Notes: generated by a model not told the origin, from the sequence alone. A stretch of DNA of 64,000 nt from Siculibacillus sp. (GCA_030247555.1 JAOTSD010000004.1:45716-109715), one strand, 5' to 3'; positions 1-10,066 are shown, numbered from the stretch's first letter. A program made the numbers and translations.

Positions 1-127
1 GACGTTGCGGGCCGGGGACGGCGGCCGGCGGTGTCTCGGTGCCGGCGGCCACGGACCCGCGCCCCGAGGAGAGGGCGACGGCCAGAGCCGTCAGCATCGC
101 GGTGGCGATGAGCGTGGTGGCGCGCAT
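1..127 (-). CDS. Secreted protein, N-terminal fragment cut by window edge
   Basis: A reading frame begins with ATG at 127 on the minus strand and runs off the left edge. The first 42 residues start MRATTLIATAMLTALAVALS, which is a typical Sec signal peptide: a basic start followed by a hydrophobic Ala/Leu core. A cleavage site is likely near VAAG. The residues after it are rich in Pro and Ala. A GAGGAC ribosome-binding sequence lies just upstream on the minus strand. Only the export signal is visible, so no function can be given. Confidence 0.6.
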   Translation of the reverse strand, partial: MRATTLIATAMLTALAVALSSGRGSVAAGTETPPAAVPGPQR

Positions 128-269
128 GAACGTCCTCGTCTCGACGGGCCCGGTTGCGACCGACATAGTACGACGGCCGGCCGGTTGCGAGTCGTGGTGG
201 TACGACTGGCGGATTCGTGATCGCCTCCGCGACCGGGCGGACTACGCCGGCGTTCCGACGAGGTAGACC

Positions 270-950
270 ATGAGTGACGCCCCCTCCGCCCCGCAACTGC
301 GCCTCGCCGTCGTGCCGGTGACGCCGCTCGAGCAGAATGCGGCGATCCTCTTCGACGACACCAGCAAGCGGGGCGTGGTCACCGATCCGGGCGGCGATGC
401 GCCGCGGCTCCTCGATGCGCTGGAGAAGCTCGGGGTGACGGTCGAGAAGATCCTGATCACCCACGGCCACTTCGATCACGCTGGCGGCGCCGCCGACCTC
501 AAGGAGGCGCTGGAGCGGCGGTACGGTCGGCCGGTGCCGATCGAGGGGCCGCACCGCGACGACGCCTTCCTGCTCGAGCGTATCCCCGAATCGGGCGCAC
601 GCTGGGGCGTCGGCGGGCTCAGGGCCTGCGTCTCGGACCGCTATCTCGAGGACGGCGACGAGGTGAGCTTCGCCGGAGTGGTGCTGAAGGCGGTTCACTG
701 TCCGGGCCACTCGCCCGGCAGCATCGTCTATTTCCAGCCGGAGGTGCGTCTGGCGATCGTCGGCGACGTCATCTTCGCCGGGTCGATCGGTCGCACCGAT
801 CTGCCGCGCGGCGACCATGCGACGCTGATGCGGTCGATCCGCGAGAAGCTGCTGCCGCTCGGCGACGACGTCGGTTTCCTGCCCGGCCACGGGCCGACCT
901 CGACGCTCGGGGCGGAGCGGGCGAACAATCCCTTCCTCGTCGACGACTGA
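270..950 (+). CDS. MBL-fold metallo-hydrolase, YcbL/glyoxalase II-like
   Basis: This 226-residue cytosolic protein has the whole metallo-beta-lactamase metal site. THGHFDH lies at residues 64-70, His147 in CPGHSPG, Asp166 in VGDVIFAG, and His207 in LPGHGPT. The spacing and the GSIGRTDLPRGD segment match the short YcbL-type glyoxalase II-like hydrolases, which cleave thioesters such as S-lactoylglutathione. It lacks the C-terminal glutathione-binding domain of true GloB, so the in vivo substrate is uncertain. The start is supported by GACGAGG upstream of ATG 270. It stands alone, facing away from the secreted protein at the left edge. Confidence 0.88.
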   Translation: MSDAPSAPQLRLAVVPVTPLEQNAAILFDDTSKRGVVTDPGGDAPRLLDALEKLGVTVEKILITHGHFDHAGGAADLKEALERRYGRPVPIEGPHRDDAFLLERIPESGARWGVGGLRACVSDRYLEDGDEVSFAGVVLKAVHCPGHSPGSIVYFQPEVRLAIVGDVIFAGSIGRTDLPRGDHATLMRSIREKLLPLGDDVGFLPGHGPTSTLGAERANNPFLVDD

Positions 951-1003
951 CGGCGAGAGAGAAGGCGCCGGCCGGCGGTCGGCCGTGGCGGTCCGGTTGC
1001 GCT

Positions 1004-1381
1004 TCAGGCGTCGGCGCGCACCGCCGCGAGGCCCTCCTCGAGCAGGTCGCCGACGTTGGGGATGCCCATCAGGTAGCGGGCGGTGGAGCGCACGGCGCGT
1101 TCGTGGGCGCGGCGGATGGCGACGGGCCATTCCTCCGATTCGAAGTCGCCGCGACCGATCCACACCAGCGCCACCAGTTCGGCCTGCTCGTCGATGTTGA
1201 GCCCCTCGATGACGCCGCGGATCTGGTCCTCGGTGCCGTCCTCGGCGATGTCCTCGAAGAGGTGGCCGGCGCCCGACTCGTAGCTGTCCTCGCCGCTGTC
1301 GAATTCGGCGTCTCCGTCCTTGGAATCGAGCAGACGGAGGTGCTCGACGAGGTCCAGGACCTTCTCGACCGAGATCTCCAT
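1004..1381 (-). CDS. DUF3775 domain-containing protein
   Basis: The protein has 125 residues, is acidic and appears soluble. It begins MEISVEKVLDLVEHLR and carries the helical DUF3775 pattern, including LNIDEQAELVALVWIGRGDF in the middle and ARYLMGIPNVGDLLEEGL near the end. The family is common in Hyphomicrobiales and has no assigned function. ATG 1381 was chosen because GAGGA sits at the right distance; an upstream extension to 1474 would add low-complexity sequence outside the domain. It is convergent with the MBL-fold gene and separated from it by about 50 bp. Confidence 0.8.
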   Translation of the reverse strand: MEISVEKVLDLVEHLRLLDSKDGDAEFDSGEDSYESGAGHLFEDIAEDGTEDQIRGVIEGLNIDEQAELVALVWIGRGDFESEEWPVAIRRAHERAVRSTARYLMGIPNVGDLLEEGLAAVRADA

Positions 1382-1563
1382 GATGTCCTCGCTTTCCGAC
1401 GGGGTTCTTCGCCGTCTCGCGACGTCATCATGGGCCGGACGCGGATCCGGGGCCTTGAGCGGGATCAAAATCACGGGAGGGGGCGGTTCGTCGGGCGGCG
1501 CTCATCTTTCGTCAACGCGGCCGTCGGATCGTCGGGGAGACTTCCGAATCGAGGTTCTCCGCC

Positions 1564-1917
1564 ATGTCCGGGTCACTCGCCGGTCACGTCCTGCCGATCG
1601 TCCTGCTGCTCGTCTCCAACGTGTTCATGACCTTCGCCTGGTACGGCCATCTCGCCCATGCCCATCGACCGCTGTGGATGGTGGTTCTGGTCAGCTGGGG
1701 CATCGCCTTCTTCGAATACTGCGTCGCCGTGCCGGCCAACCGCTGGGGCCACGCTTTCTATTCCGCGGTGGAGCTGAAGACCATCCAGGAGGTGGTGACA
1801 CTCCTCATTTTCGGCGTTTTCTCCTTCGTCTATCTGAAGGAGCCGCTGAGCTGGAATCACATGCTCGGCTTCGGACTGATCGCGCTCGGCGCGGCACTCG
1901 TCTTCCAGAAGTGGTGA
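1564..1917 (+). CDS. Small four-helix membrane protein, DMT family (DUF486)
   Basis: This 117-residue protein is almost entirely hydrophobic, with four predicted transmembrane helices. The sequence AWYGHL near the N-terminus, the EYCVAVPANRWGH segment and the closing LGFGLIALGAALVF helix are typical of DUF486, a half-size relative of drug/metabolite transporters that probably works as a dimer. The substrate is unknown. It ends 7 bp before the SemiSWEET gene on the same strand, so the two are very likely co-transcribed as a pair of half-transporters. Confidence 0.82.
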   Translation: MSGSLAGHVLPIVLLLVSNVFMTFAWYGHLAHAHRPLWMVVLVSWGIAFFEYCVAVPANRWGHAFYSAVELKTIQEVVTLLIFGVFSFVYLKEPLSWNHMLGFGLIALGAALVFQKW

Positions 1918-1924
1918 TCCTCCG

Positions 1925-2185
1925 ATGTTCCCTCTCCATGTCGAAGTGGTCGGCTCGATCGCCGCGCTGCTCACGACCCTGTGCTGGCTGCCGCAGACGC
2001 TGCGCGCCGTCAGATCGCGCGACACCGCATCGTTGTCGCTCTCGACTTTCGCGGTCTTCGTCGCCGGGATCGTGCTGTGGCTGGTCTACGGCATCCTCAT
2101 CGGCTCGTGGCCGGTGATCTTGGCCAACGTCTTCTCGCTCGGTCTCAATCTGACGATCGTGGTGCAGAAGCTCCGGCACGGGTGA
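1925..2185 (+). CDS. SemiSWEET-type sugar transporter half
   Basis: The protein has 86 residues with three predicted helices, the length of bacterial SemiSWEETs, which dimerise to move mono- or disaccharides down a gradient. The PQ-loop signature is present in CWLPQTLRAVRSRDTASLSL (residues about 20-39), and the second helix shows the expected VLWLVYGIL pattern. The start lies 7 bp after the DUF486 gene. Assignment to the MtN3/SemiSWEET fold is firm, but the sugar cannot be predicted. Confidence 0.88.
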   Translation: MFPLHVEVVGSIAALLTTLCWLPQTLRAVRSRDTASLSLSTFAVFVAGIVLWLVYGILIGSWPVILANVFSLGLNLTIVVQKLRHG

Positions 2186-2216
2186 GCCGGGCGAGGGAGG
2201 CCCCCGCCCGGCCCGG

Positions 2217-2471
2217 TCAGCGGTTGTCGGGCTGCGAGCGGACGGCGCGGCGGCCGAACTCGGAGACGACATAGGGGGCACCGCCCTTCGAGGCGATCAA
2301 CCGGCGACGGCGGAGCCGTTCGAAGGTGGGGAGATCGCAATCGACGAAACGGTTGCCGTCGCGGTCGAGGCAGTCGACGGCGACGATGCGGCGGCCGTCA
2401 CGGTGGTGACGGATACAGCCGCCCTGGGCCAGCACGTGCAGCACGCGCTGTTCCTCGCGGGAGATGTTCAA
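2217..2471 (-). CDS. yjhX: YjhX family toxin-like protein
   Basis: This 84-residue protein matches the YjhX (UPF0386) family along its length. It opens with MNISREEQRVLHVLAQGG, followed by a short basic DNA-binding-like region and RRRRLIASKGGAPYVVSEFGR. In E. coli YjhX is described as the toxin of the YjhX-YjhQ pair, whose antitoxin is a GNAT acetyltransferase. No YjhQ-like gene is next to it; the GNAT gene at 60.7 kb belongs to another family. The initiation codon is TTG at 2471, preceded by GAGGGTAGAGAG. A winged-helix regulator role is equally possible for this solitary copy. Confidence 0.78.
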   Translation of the reverse strand: MNISREEQRVLHVLAQGGCIRHHRDGRRIVAVDCLDRDGNRFVDCDLPTFERLRRRRLIASKGGAPYVVSEFGRRAVRSQPDNR

Positions 2472-4001
<1,530 letters not shown>

Positions 4002-4024
4002 GCGATCGCGCGAACGACGACACG

Positions 4025-4062
4025 CGACGAGGCCCGTCGGAGCGATCCGACGGGCCTCGTCG
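4025..4062. terminator. Hairpin terminator between convergent genes
   Basis: A perfect 17-bp stem (4025-4041 with 4046-4062) closes a four-base GCGA loop just after aatA and before the end of the convergent gene at 4080. There is no T-run on the plus strand, but the stem could stop transcription in both directions. Confidence 0.75.
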
Positions 4063-4079
4063 CATTCGGGCCGGAGCTC

Positions 4080-4409
4080 TCACTCGCAGGCGCAGAGGTA
4101 GTTCGGAGCGGCGACCTCCTTGCCGCCATAGCCGACCCAGCAGGCCTTCGCCCAATTGGGCTTCAGGTTGTAGCCGGGGCGATAGCCGTTCATGTCGGTG
4201 GCGCAGACGGTGAACTGGTCGTTGGTCTGGCGGCCTCCCGGCACGTGGATGCCGGAGACGACGGGGGACATGTTTCGGGCGCGGCAGACGTCGCCGCAGA
4301 AGCGTCCATCGCCGGCGAACCATTGAACGCCGTCGCCCGGCGAGGCGGCGGCGGGCAGCGCGAGGAGCGGCAGGGCCGTCAGGGCGGCGAGAGCGAGCTT
4401 GCGTTTCAT
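4080..4409 (-). CDS. Small secreted six-cysteine protein, unknown function
   Basis: The 109-residue precursor starts with a clear Sec signal peptide, MKRKLALAALTALPLLALPA, cut near AAAS. The mature part of about 87 residues has exactly six cysteines (FCGDVC, TVCATD, KACWVG, LCACE) and many Gly, Asn and aromatic residues. This suggests a small disulfide-stabilised periplasmic or extracellular protein. CAGGAG precedes ATG 4409. No family was recognised, and it lies convergent with aatA without a functional partner. Confidence 0.7.
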   Translation of the reverse strand: MKRKLALAALTALPLLALPAAASPGDGVQWFAGDGRFCGDVCRARNMSPVVSGIHVPGGRQTNDQFTVCATDMNGYRPGYNLKPNWAKACWVGYGGKEVAAPNYLCACE

Positions 4410-4493
4410 CGAAGGTCTCCTGGGATGCCGCCTCGACGGGAGGCCTCGGCAGGTGATCTCACCGTAAAATCACGTAGTGTTCAAGCGTCGGCC

Positions 4494-5807
4494 TCAGCCG
4501 GCCTCGTCGCCCTGGCTGGGCGGGACGAACGGCGAGAGCATCACCTTGTCGATGCGGCGGCCGTCCATGTCGACGACCTCGAAGACCCAATCGCCGATGC
4601 GTGCCTTGTCGCCCTCGCTCGGGATGCGGTTCAACACCGACAGCATCAGGCCGCCGAGGGTGTGGTAGCCGGAAGGCTCGAGATCCGGCAGGTCGACGAG
4701 GCGCTCGAGTTCGTCGATCGGCGTGTCGCCGTCGAACAGCCAGGAGCCGTCGTCGCGCCGGAACGGACCGGAGACGTGCGGGGCGTCGACGTCGGCGAAG
4801 TCGCCGGCGATGCCCTCGACGATGTCGGTCAGGGTGACGAGGCCCTGCAGTCCGCCGTATTCGTCGACGACGAAGGCGGCGTGGACCGGGGTGTCGCGGA
4901 AGCGCTCGAGCAGCTTCAGCACCGGCGCCGATTCCGGCACCACCAGCGGCTGCTTCAGATGCGCCTTCCAGTCGAGCGGTCGGCCGGCGACGGCGTCGCG
5001 CAGCAGATCCTTCTTGTAGAGAAGGCCGGCCGGCTCGTCGATCGAGATCTCGGCGACGATCATCGCCGAATAAGGGCAGGCGAGAACTTCCTCGAGGAAA
5101 CGTTCGGGCGGATCGTTGGGGTCGATCCAATAGAGATCGGGCCTCGGCGTCATCACCGCGCGTACCGGCCGGTCGGCGACGCGCATGACGCCCTCCAGCA
5201 TCTCGCGCTCCTCGGGCTCGAGCACTCCCGATTCGACGCCCTCGGCCAGCACGTGCATCACCTCGTCCTCGGTGACGTCGCCGCCCGTCGGCTCGTCGAC
5301 CCCGAGAAGGCGCAGGACACGGTTCGAAGTGCCGGTCAGCAGGAGCACGAAGGGCGTGGTGGAACGAGAGAAGATCTCCACCAGCCCGGCGACGCGCAGG
5401 GCGATCGGCTCGGGCCGGGCGATGGCGATGCGCTTCGGCACCAGTTCGCCGAAGACAACGGTGACGAAGGTCATGGCGAGCATCACCACGGCGAAGGCGG
5501 TCTCGGCCGCTGCCCATGCGAAGGCCGGAAAAGTCGCCGAAAGCCAGTCGGTGAGACGTTGCGACAGTTGCGCGCCGGAGGATGCGCCGGCGACGAGGCC
5601 GATCAGCGTGATGCCGATCTGGACGGTGGACAGGAACCGGCCGGGGTGTTCACCGAGGTCCATGGCGCGGCGGGCGCGTTCGTCACCGTCCTCGTGGAGG
5701 GCGATCAGACGCGGCTTGCGGGCCGAGACGAGCGCCATCTCGGAGGCCACGAAGAACGCGTTGATGAGCGTGAGAAACAGGAAGATCGAGAGTTCGACGA
5801 TCAACAT
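4494..5807 (-). CDS. CNNM/CorC-type membrane protein (DUF21-CBS-CorC_HlyC)
   Basis: The protein has 437 residues in the standard order of the family long called hemolysin C-like. An N-terminal DUF21 membrane domain (about 1-190) holds the SEMALVSARKPRL motif, two CBS domains follow (about 205-330), and a C-terminal CorC_HlyC domain (about 345-425) ends in GRRIDKVMLS. Related proteins export Mg2+ or Co2+ or modulate Mg2+ homeostasis. True haemolysis is not implied. The gene stands alone and is divergent from the EF-G paralogue. Confidence 0.88.
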   Translation of the reverse strand: MLIVELSIFLFLTLINAFFVASEMALVSARKPRLIALHEDGDERARRAMDLGEHPGRFLSTVQIGITLIGLVAGASSGAQLSQRLTDWLSATFPAFAWAAAETAFAVVMLAMTFVTVVFGELVPKRIAIARPEPIALRVAGLVEIFSRSTTPFVLLLTGTSNRVLRLLGVDEPTGGDVTEDEVMHVLAEGVESGVLEPEEREMLEGVMRVADRPVRAVMTPRPDLYWIDPNDPPERFLEEVLACPYSAMIVAEISIDEPAGLLYKKDLLRDAVAGRPLDWKAHLKQPLVVPESAPVLKLLERFRDTPVHAAFVVDEYGGLQGLVTLTDIVEGIAGDFADVDAPHVSGPFRRDDGSWLFDGDTPIDELERLVDLPDLEPSGYHTLGGLMLSVLNRIPSEGDKARIGDWVFEVVDMDGRRIDKVMLSPFVPPSQGDEAG

Positions 5808-6219
5808 CCAAGAAGTCGGGCAGGGCCCCTCCGAACCAACACGGCGCGGACCATACCATGTTTCGGCGGCGGCGGGGGGCGGATCGCCGGATTCCCGCGA
5901 CGGCGCGAAGTGGAGTGGTGGCTAAGGAGTGTTGCGGATCGCAGAATCGCCGAGTGTGCCGTGCAACGGCGCTCCGAAACCGGAATTAATACATATTCGT
6001 CAATCCCTTGTTCCGAAGGCGAAGAGGGCCTCCGACCGCGGTGCAGCGACGATTGCGGAGCGCTCCGGGGTCGGCCCGTCTTGTCAGGCGGCGAATTCGG
6101 CGCAACGATCCGCCCCGGCGACGGGCCTCGCGACGAGGCTCTGGCGCCGTCCTCACCGCGGCGGAGCGCGTCCGTCGCGGAGCACAACGATCAGAACATA
6201 AAGAGAACTGGAGACCGTC
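5808..6219. other. Intergenic region, CNNM gene / EF-G paralogue
   Basis: This 412-bp gap lies between divergent genes. A short AT-rich patch near 5983-6003 stands out and is a possible promoter element. TGGAG at 6209-6213 is the ribosome-binding site of the downstream gene. No convincing reading frame, RNA gene or terminator was found. Confidence 0.4.
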
Positions 6220-8292
6220 ATGACCGACGCCAACGGAGGGACGAACAGCGGCAGACGAGGTGGCCCCCGGTGCGTGGCGCTCGTGGGGCCCTTCGGCAGC
6301 GGCAAGACGACGTTGCTGGAAGCCATTCTCGAACGCACGGGGGCCGTGACCCGAGCAGGAACCGTGGCGGCGGGCAACACCGTCGGCGACGCGTCGCAGG
6401 AAGCTCGCGAGCACCACATGGGTGTCGAACTCAACATCGCGGAATGCGAATTCCTCGGAGATCGGTACACCTTCATCGATTGCCCCGGGTCGGTCGAATA
6501 TCTCTTCGAAGGTGAAGCCGCATTGGCCGGTGTCGACGTCGCGGTGGTCGTGGCGGAAGCCGACGAGAAGAAGATCCCGGCGCTGCAACTGACCCTGCGC
6601 ATGCTCGAGGATCGCGAGATCCCGCACATCCTCTTCCTCAACAAGCTGGACAAGACCGAAGGCGGCGTCCGCGAGGTGCTCGAGCTGATGCAGCCGGCGT
6701 CGCGCGCGCCGATGGTGCTGCGCCAGATCCCGCTGATCAAGGACGGCGCCACGATCGGGTCGATCGATCTGGCGCTGGAGCGCGCCCACATCTGGCACGA
6801 GCACGCGCCTTCCGAGATCACCGCGATCCCGGACGGCGAGAGGGCGGCCGAAATGGAGGCGCGCTACCAGATGTTGGAGCGCATCGCCGACTACGACGAC
6901 CATCTGATGGAGGAACTTCTCTCCGACGTCGCCCCGCCGATCGATGAGATCTTCGGCGATCTCGGCAAGGAACTGCGCGCCGGCCAGATCTGCCCGGTGT
7001 TCATCGGTTCGGCCGAACACGGCAACGGCATCGGCCGCCTTCTGAAGGCGTTGCGTCACGAGGCGCCGGGCCTCTACGAGACGCAGGAGCGCCTCGGGCT
7101 CTCCTCCAACGGCGAAGCCGTCGTTCAGGTGATGAAGACCATCCACACGCCGCACGGCGGCAAGCTGTCGGTGGTGCGGGTGTTCTCGGGCAAGGTCGCC
7201 GACGGACTCACCCTCTACGCCTCCGACGGGTCGTCGGACCGCATCTCGGGAATCTACAAGCTGGTCGGCAAGGACCAACAGAAGAAGTCCGAGGCGGTGG
7301 CCGGCGAGACGGTGGCGCTCGGCAAGGTCGAACCGGCGCAGACCGGGATGACGCTGACCTCCCACAAGGGCGGCATGCCGGAACTCGCCGTCATCGAACC
7401 GCCGGCGCCGGTGATGGGCTTCGCCATCGCTTCCGCCGACCACAAGGACGACGTCAAGCTCTCCTCGGTGATCACCAAGATCACCGAAGAGGACCCGTCG
7501 CTCAGGATCCGTCAGGATCACGACACCGGCGAAACCCTGCTCGAAGGCCAGGGCGAGATGCATCTGCGCGTCGCGCTCGAGCGATTGGAGCACAAGTTCG
7601 GCATCAAGGTGAAGTCGACCCCGGCGAGCGTGCCCTACAAGGAGTCGGTCCACGGTCACGCCGCGGTGCGCGGCCGCCACAAGAAGCAATCCGGCGGCCA
7701 CGGTCAGTTCGGCGACGTGGCGCTCGAGGTGACCGCCGGCGAACGGGGCTCCGGCTTCGTCTTCGTCGACAAGATCACCGGCGGCGTGGTGCCGCGCCAG
7801 TACATCCCGGCGGTCGAAGAAGGTGTCCGCGACTTCCTCGACAAGGGGCTGCACGGCTTCCCCGTCGTCGACCTGCAGGTCTCGCTCACCGACGGCAGCT
7901 ACCACACGGTCGACAGCTCCGACATGGCGTTCAAGACCGCGGCCCAGATCGGCATGCGCGAGGCGATGGCGAAGGTGCACTCGGTGCTGCTCGAGCCGAT
8001 CCTCCGGGTGTCGATCACCACGCCCTCGGACGCCACGGCGCGCATCAACCAGATCGTCTCCGGACGGCGCGGCCAGTTGCTCGGCTACGACGGCCGGCCG
8101 GGATGGTCCGGTTGGGACGTGGTCGAGGCGCTGATCCCACAGGCCGAGATGGACCATCTCATCATCGAGATCCGCTCGGCGACGCAGGGCGTCGGCTCCT
8201 TCACCCAGTCCTTCGACAATCTGGCGGAAGTGGCCGGCCATCTCGCCCAGAAGGTGCTGGAGCGAGCCAAGGCGGCGATGCAGCAGAGCTGA
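6220..8292 (+). CDS. EF-G-like translational GTPase, atypical paralogue
   Basis: The 690-residue protein has the EF-G domain order: GTP-binding domain (about 15-270), domain II (about 300-390), domains III and IV (about 400-600, with the KKQSGGHGQFGDV strand) and a C-terminal V domain. The P-loop GPFGSGKTT is at 23-31 and NKLDK at 141-145. Switch II reads DCPGSVEY where EF-G has DTPGHVDF, so the catalytic histidine is a serine (residue 91). Switch I, HHMGVELNI, also departs from RGITI. It is not next to rpsL, rpsG or tuf, so it is probably not the main EF-G. A ribosome-associated accessory role is possible but unproven. Confidence 0.85.
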   Translation: MTDANGGTNSGRRGGPRCVALVGPFGSGKTTLLEAILERTGAVTRAGTVAAGNTVGDASQEAREHHMGVELNIAECEFLGDRYTFIDCPGSVEYLFEGEAALAGVDVAVVVAEADEKKIPALQLTLRMLEDREIPHILFLNKLDKTEGGVREVLELMQPASRAPMVLRQIPLIKDGATIGSIDLALERAHIWHEHAPSEITAIPDGERAAEMEARYQMLERIADYDDHLMEELLSDVAPPIDEIFGDLGKELRAGQICPVFIGSAEHGNGIGRLLKALRHEAPGLYETQERLGLSSNGEAVVQVMKTIHTPHGGKLSVVRVFSGKVADGLTLYASDGSSDRISGIYKLVGKDQQKKSEAVAGETVALGKVEPAQTGMTLTSHKGGMPELAVIEPPAPVMGFAIASADHKDDVKLSSVITKITEEDPSLRIRQDHDTGETLLEGQGEMHLRVALERLEHKFGIKVKSTPASVPYKESVHGHAAVRGRHKKQSGGHGQFGDVALEVTAGERGSGFVFVDKITGGVVPRQYIPAVEEGVRDFLDKGLHGFPVVDLQVSLTDGSYHTVDSSDMAFKTAAQIGMREAMAKVHSVLLEPILRVSITTPSDATARINQIVSGRRGQLLGYDGRPGWSGWDVVEALIPQAEMDHLIIEIRSATQGVGSFTQSFDNLAEVAGHLAQKVLERAKAAMQQS

Positions 8293-8299
8293 TGGGGCC

Positions 8300-8325
8300 G
8301 GGCGGCCCGGCGAGGGCCGCCCTTT
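8300..8325 (+). terminator. Terminator after EF-G-like gene
   Basis: A perfect 9-bp GC stem (8300-8308 with 8314-8322) and five-base loop GGCGA are followed by TTT, directly after the stop codon at 8292. Confidence 0.75.
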
Positions 8326-8333
8326 CCCCATAC

Positions 8334-8370
8334 GCCGACGGCGCGCTTCCGGAAGGGGCGCGCCGTCGGC
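8334..8370. terminator. Second hairpin, for the convergent minus-strand gene
   Basis: A perfect 13-bp stem (8334-8346 with 8358-8370) sits 3 bp beyond the stop codon of the minus-strand gene at 8374. With the preceding hairpin it insulates the two convergent genes. Confidence 0.65.
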
Positions 8371-8373
8371 GCT

Positions 8374-8898
8374 TCAACGGCCTGTCGCCGCCAATACGAT
8401 CAAGACCGCCGTGTTGAATGCCAGTATGGAGAACCAGAACAGAGAGCGAAAGAAATTGAATGCGTTCGGCTTCGTGGCGTTCGTCAGACAATCCCGTGAA
8501 AAACTGCCACTCGCCCAGCCTTTGAGATCTTTGTCGGCAAATTTGGCTTCGACTTGGACGATGTAATCGGCGATGGCGAGAAGCGCGAACTCGAGACTCT
8601 TCTGTCGGCCGTATCCGACGAGCGCGAGAAACGAAGACAGTATCGGGGCAGCATAACGAGTCGCTCGCCCGCCCATGGCCTCTTGAAGTGTTGGATGGTC
8701 GCCGCCGAAGAACCAAGCATAAATCGCAGCGATCGAAACGATGACGATCATCTCGTTCTTTCGGATCTCCGCCAGCGTCATCAGAATCTCGGCGCGCAAT
8801 GCTCCATATTCCTGAAGATGGAAATCTCGCACGGTGGACTGAGGGGGCTCGATCGGGGCGAGATCGGAGTCGGGAGCTTCCTGCGACGGCGTGTCCAT
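8374..8898 (-). CDS. Three-helix membrane protein A, unknown function
   Basis: The protein has 174 residues. An acidic, Pro-rich N-terminus leads into a cytosolic helix (EYGALRAEILMTLAEIRKNE, about 30-49). Transmembrane helices lie at about 50-66 and 83-97, then a charged helical segment with DYIVQVEAKF (111-120), then a third membrane helix at about 150-171. No catalytic motif is visible. The opening EY..LR.EI helix before a membrane hairpin resembles uncharacterised proteins often found in accessory regions. The protein encoded at 11076-11576 has the same layout. Its base composition is less GC-rich than its neighbours. Confidence 0.7.
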   Translation of the reverse strand: MDTPSQEAPDSDLAPIEPPQSTVRDFHLQEYGALRAEILMTLAEIRKNEMIVIVSIAAIYAWFFGGDHPTLQEAMGGRATRYAAPILSSFLALVGYGRQKSLEFALLAIADYIVQVEAKFADKDLKGWASGSFSRDCLTNATKPNAFNFFRSLFWFSILAFNTAVLIVLAATGR

Positions 8899-9103
8899 GG
8901 CTATCCGTCCGTATCGTCGTTCGACAAATCTCGGGCGACATGATCGGTCGCGGTACCGCTTCTGTCCACGATCGAAGCGAAGGCCCGGTGCGACGGCGGC
9001 TCCACCCCGATCACGGGCCTTTGAAGAGTCGTCACCGCCGCCGGCGAAACGAACGCTCCTCGCCCATCGTATGTTGAGCGAACCATCGACGAAGAGGCGA
9101 CCG

Positions 9104-10066
9104 ATGAAATTCCGTGAGCGACGCTGGGGGATATCCGAATCGCAGGTGACCCCGGAGCGGCTTCTTCTGTCGCGGCGCGAGTTCCTCGGGCGCGGCGTCG
9201 GCGCAGCCGGTCTGGCGGCCGGGATCGGGCTCGGTGCGGGTCCGGCGATCGGGGCGCAGGCGAGCGGGGGCGCCGCCCTCGCGGCGGAGCCGAACCCGCG
9301 CTTTCGCGTCACCGATCCGCGGACGCCGGAGGCGGAGTTCACGAGCTACAACAATTTCTACGAGTTCGGCTTCACCAAGGACATCGTGCGGGCGGCGGCG
9401 CGGCTGAAGACCTCGCCCTGGCGCATCGTCGTCGACGGCGCCTGTGATCATCCGTTCGAGATCGACGTCGACGATCTGCTGAAGAAGGTGGCGTTGGAGG
9501 AGCGGATCTGTCGGCTGCGCTGCGTCGAAGCCTGGTCGATGGTTGTGCCGTGGGTCGGCTTCCCACTCGCCGAACTGGTGAAGATGGCCTCGCCCAAGTC
9601 GGACGCCGCCTATCTCAGGATGGAGACCTTCCTCGATCCGAAGATGGCGACGATGCAGTCGGCGCCGCAGTATCCTTGGCCCTATGTCGAGGGGCTGACG
9701 ATCGCCGAAGCGACGAACGAGCTCGCCTTCCTCGCCGTCGGCGCCTACGGGCGGACGCTCGAGAAGCAGAACGGTGCGCCGATCCGGCTGGTGGTGCCGT
9801 GGAAGTACGGGTTCAAGTCGGCGAAGTCGATCACCCGCTTCACCTTCACGGCGAAGCGCCCGGTCACCTTCTGGCAAGAACTGGGACCGAGCGAGTACGG
9901 CTTCTGGGCCAATGTCAACCCGGAGGTCGCCCATCGCCGCTGGAGCCAGGCTCGCGAGCGCCGCGTCGGCGACGACGAGCGCGTCCCGACGCTGATGTAC
10001 AACGGCTACGCCGAAGAGGTGGCCGGGCTCTACGCGGGGCTCGGGAAGGAAAAGTTGTTCATGTGA
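9104..10066 (+). CDS. msrP: Protein-methionine-sulfoxide reductase, molybdopterin subunit
   Basis: This 320-residue precursor carries a Tat signal, SRREFLGRG at 23-31 followed by an Ala/Gly-rich stretch. The molybdopterin-binding sulfite-oxidase-type fold follows, with the cysteine ligand Cys140 in RLRCVEAW and the SITRFTF and YGFWANVNPEVAH signatures of MsrP (YedY). MsrP repairs oxidised methionines in periplasmic proteins, with electrons from the haem membrane protein MsrQ. No msrQ gene lies beside it, which is unusual. ATG 9104 begins the conserved N-terminus; the longer frame back to 8891 has no family support. Confidence 0.92.
   Translation: MKFRERRWGISESQVTPERLLLSRREFLGRGVGAAGLAAGIGLGAGPAIGAQASGGAALAAEPNPRFRVTDPRTPEAEFTSYNNFYEFGFTKDIVRAAARLKTSPWRIVVDGACDHPFEIDVDDLLKKVALEERICRLRCVEAWSMVVPWVGFPLAELVKMASPKSDAAYLRMETFLDPKMATMQSAPQYPWPYVEGLTIAEATNELAFLAVGAYGRTLEKQNGAPIRLVVPWKYGFKSAKSITRFTFTAKRPVTFWQELGPSEYGFWANVNPEVAHRRWSQARERRVGDDERVPTLMYNGYAEEVAGLYAGLGKEKLFM

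Noticed and set aside
2217..2471. YjhX considered half of a toxin-antitoxin pair with the GNAT gene at 60.7 kb
   Set aside because: That GNAT is 58 kb away, of the phosphinothricin-acetyltransferase type and coupled to an MFS gene, so no pairing is supported.
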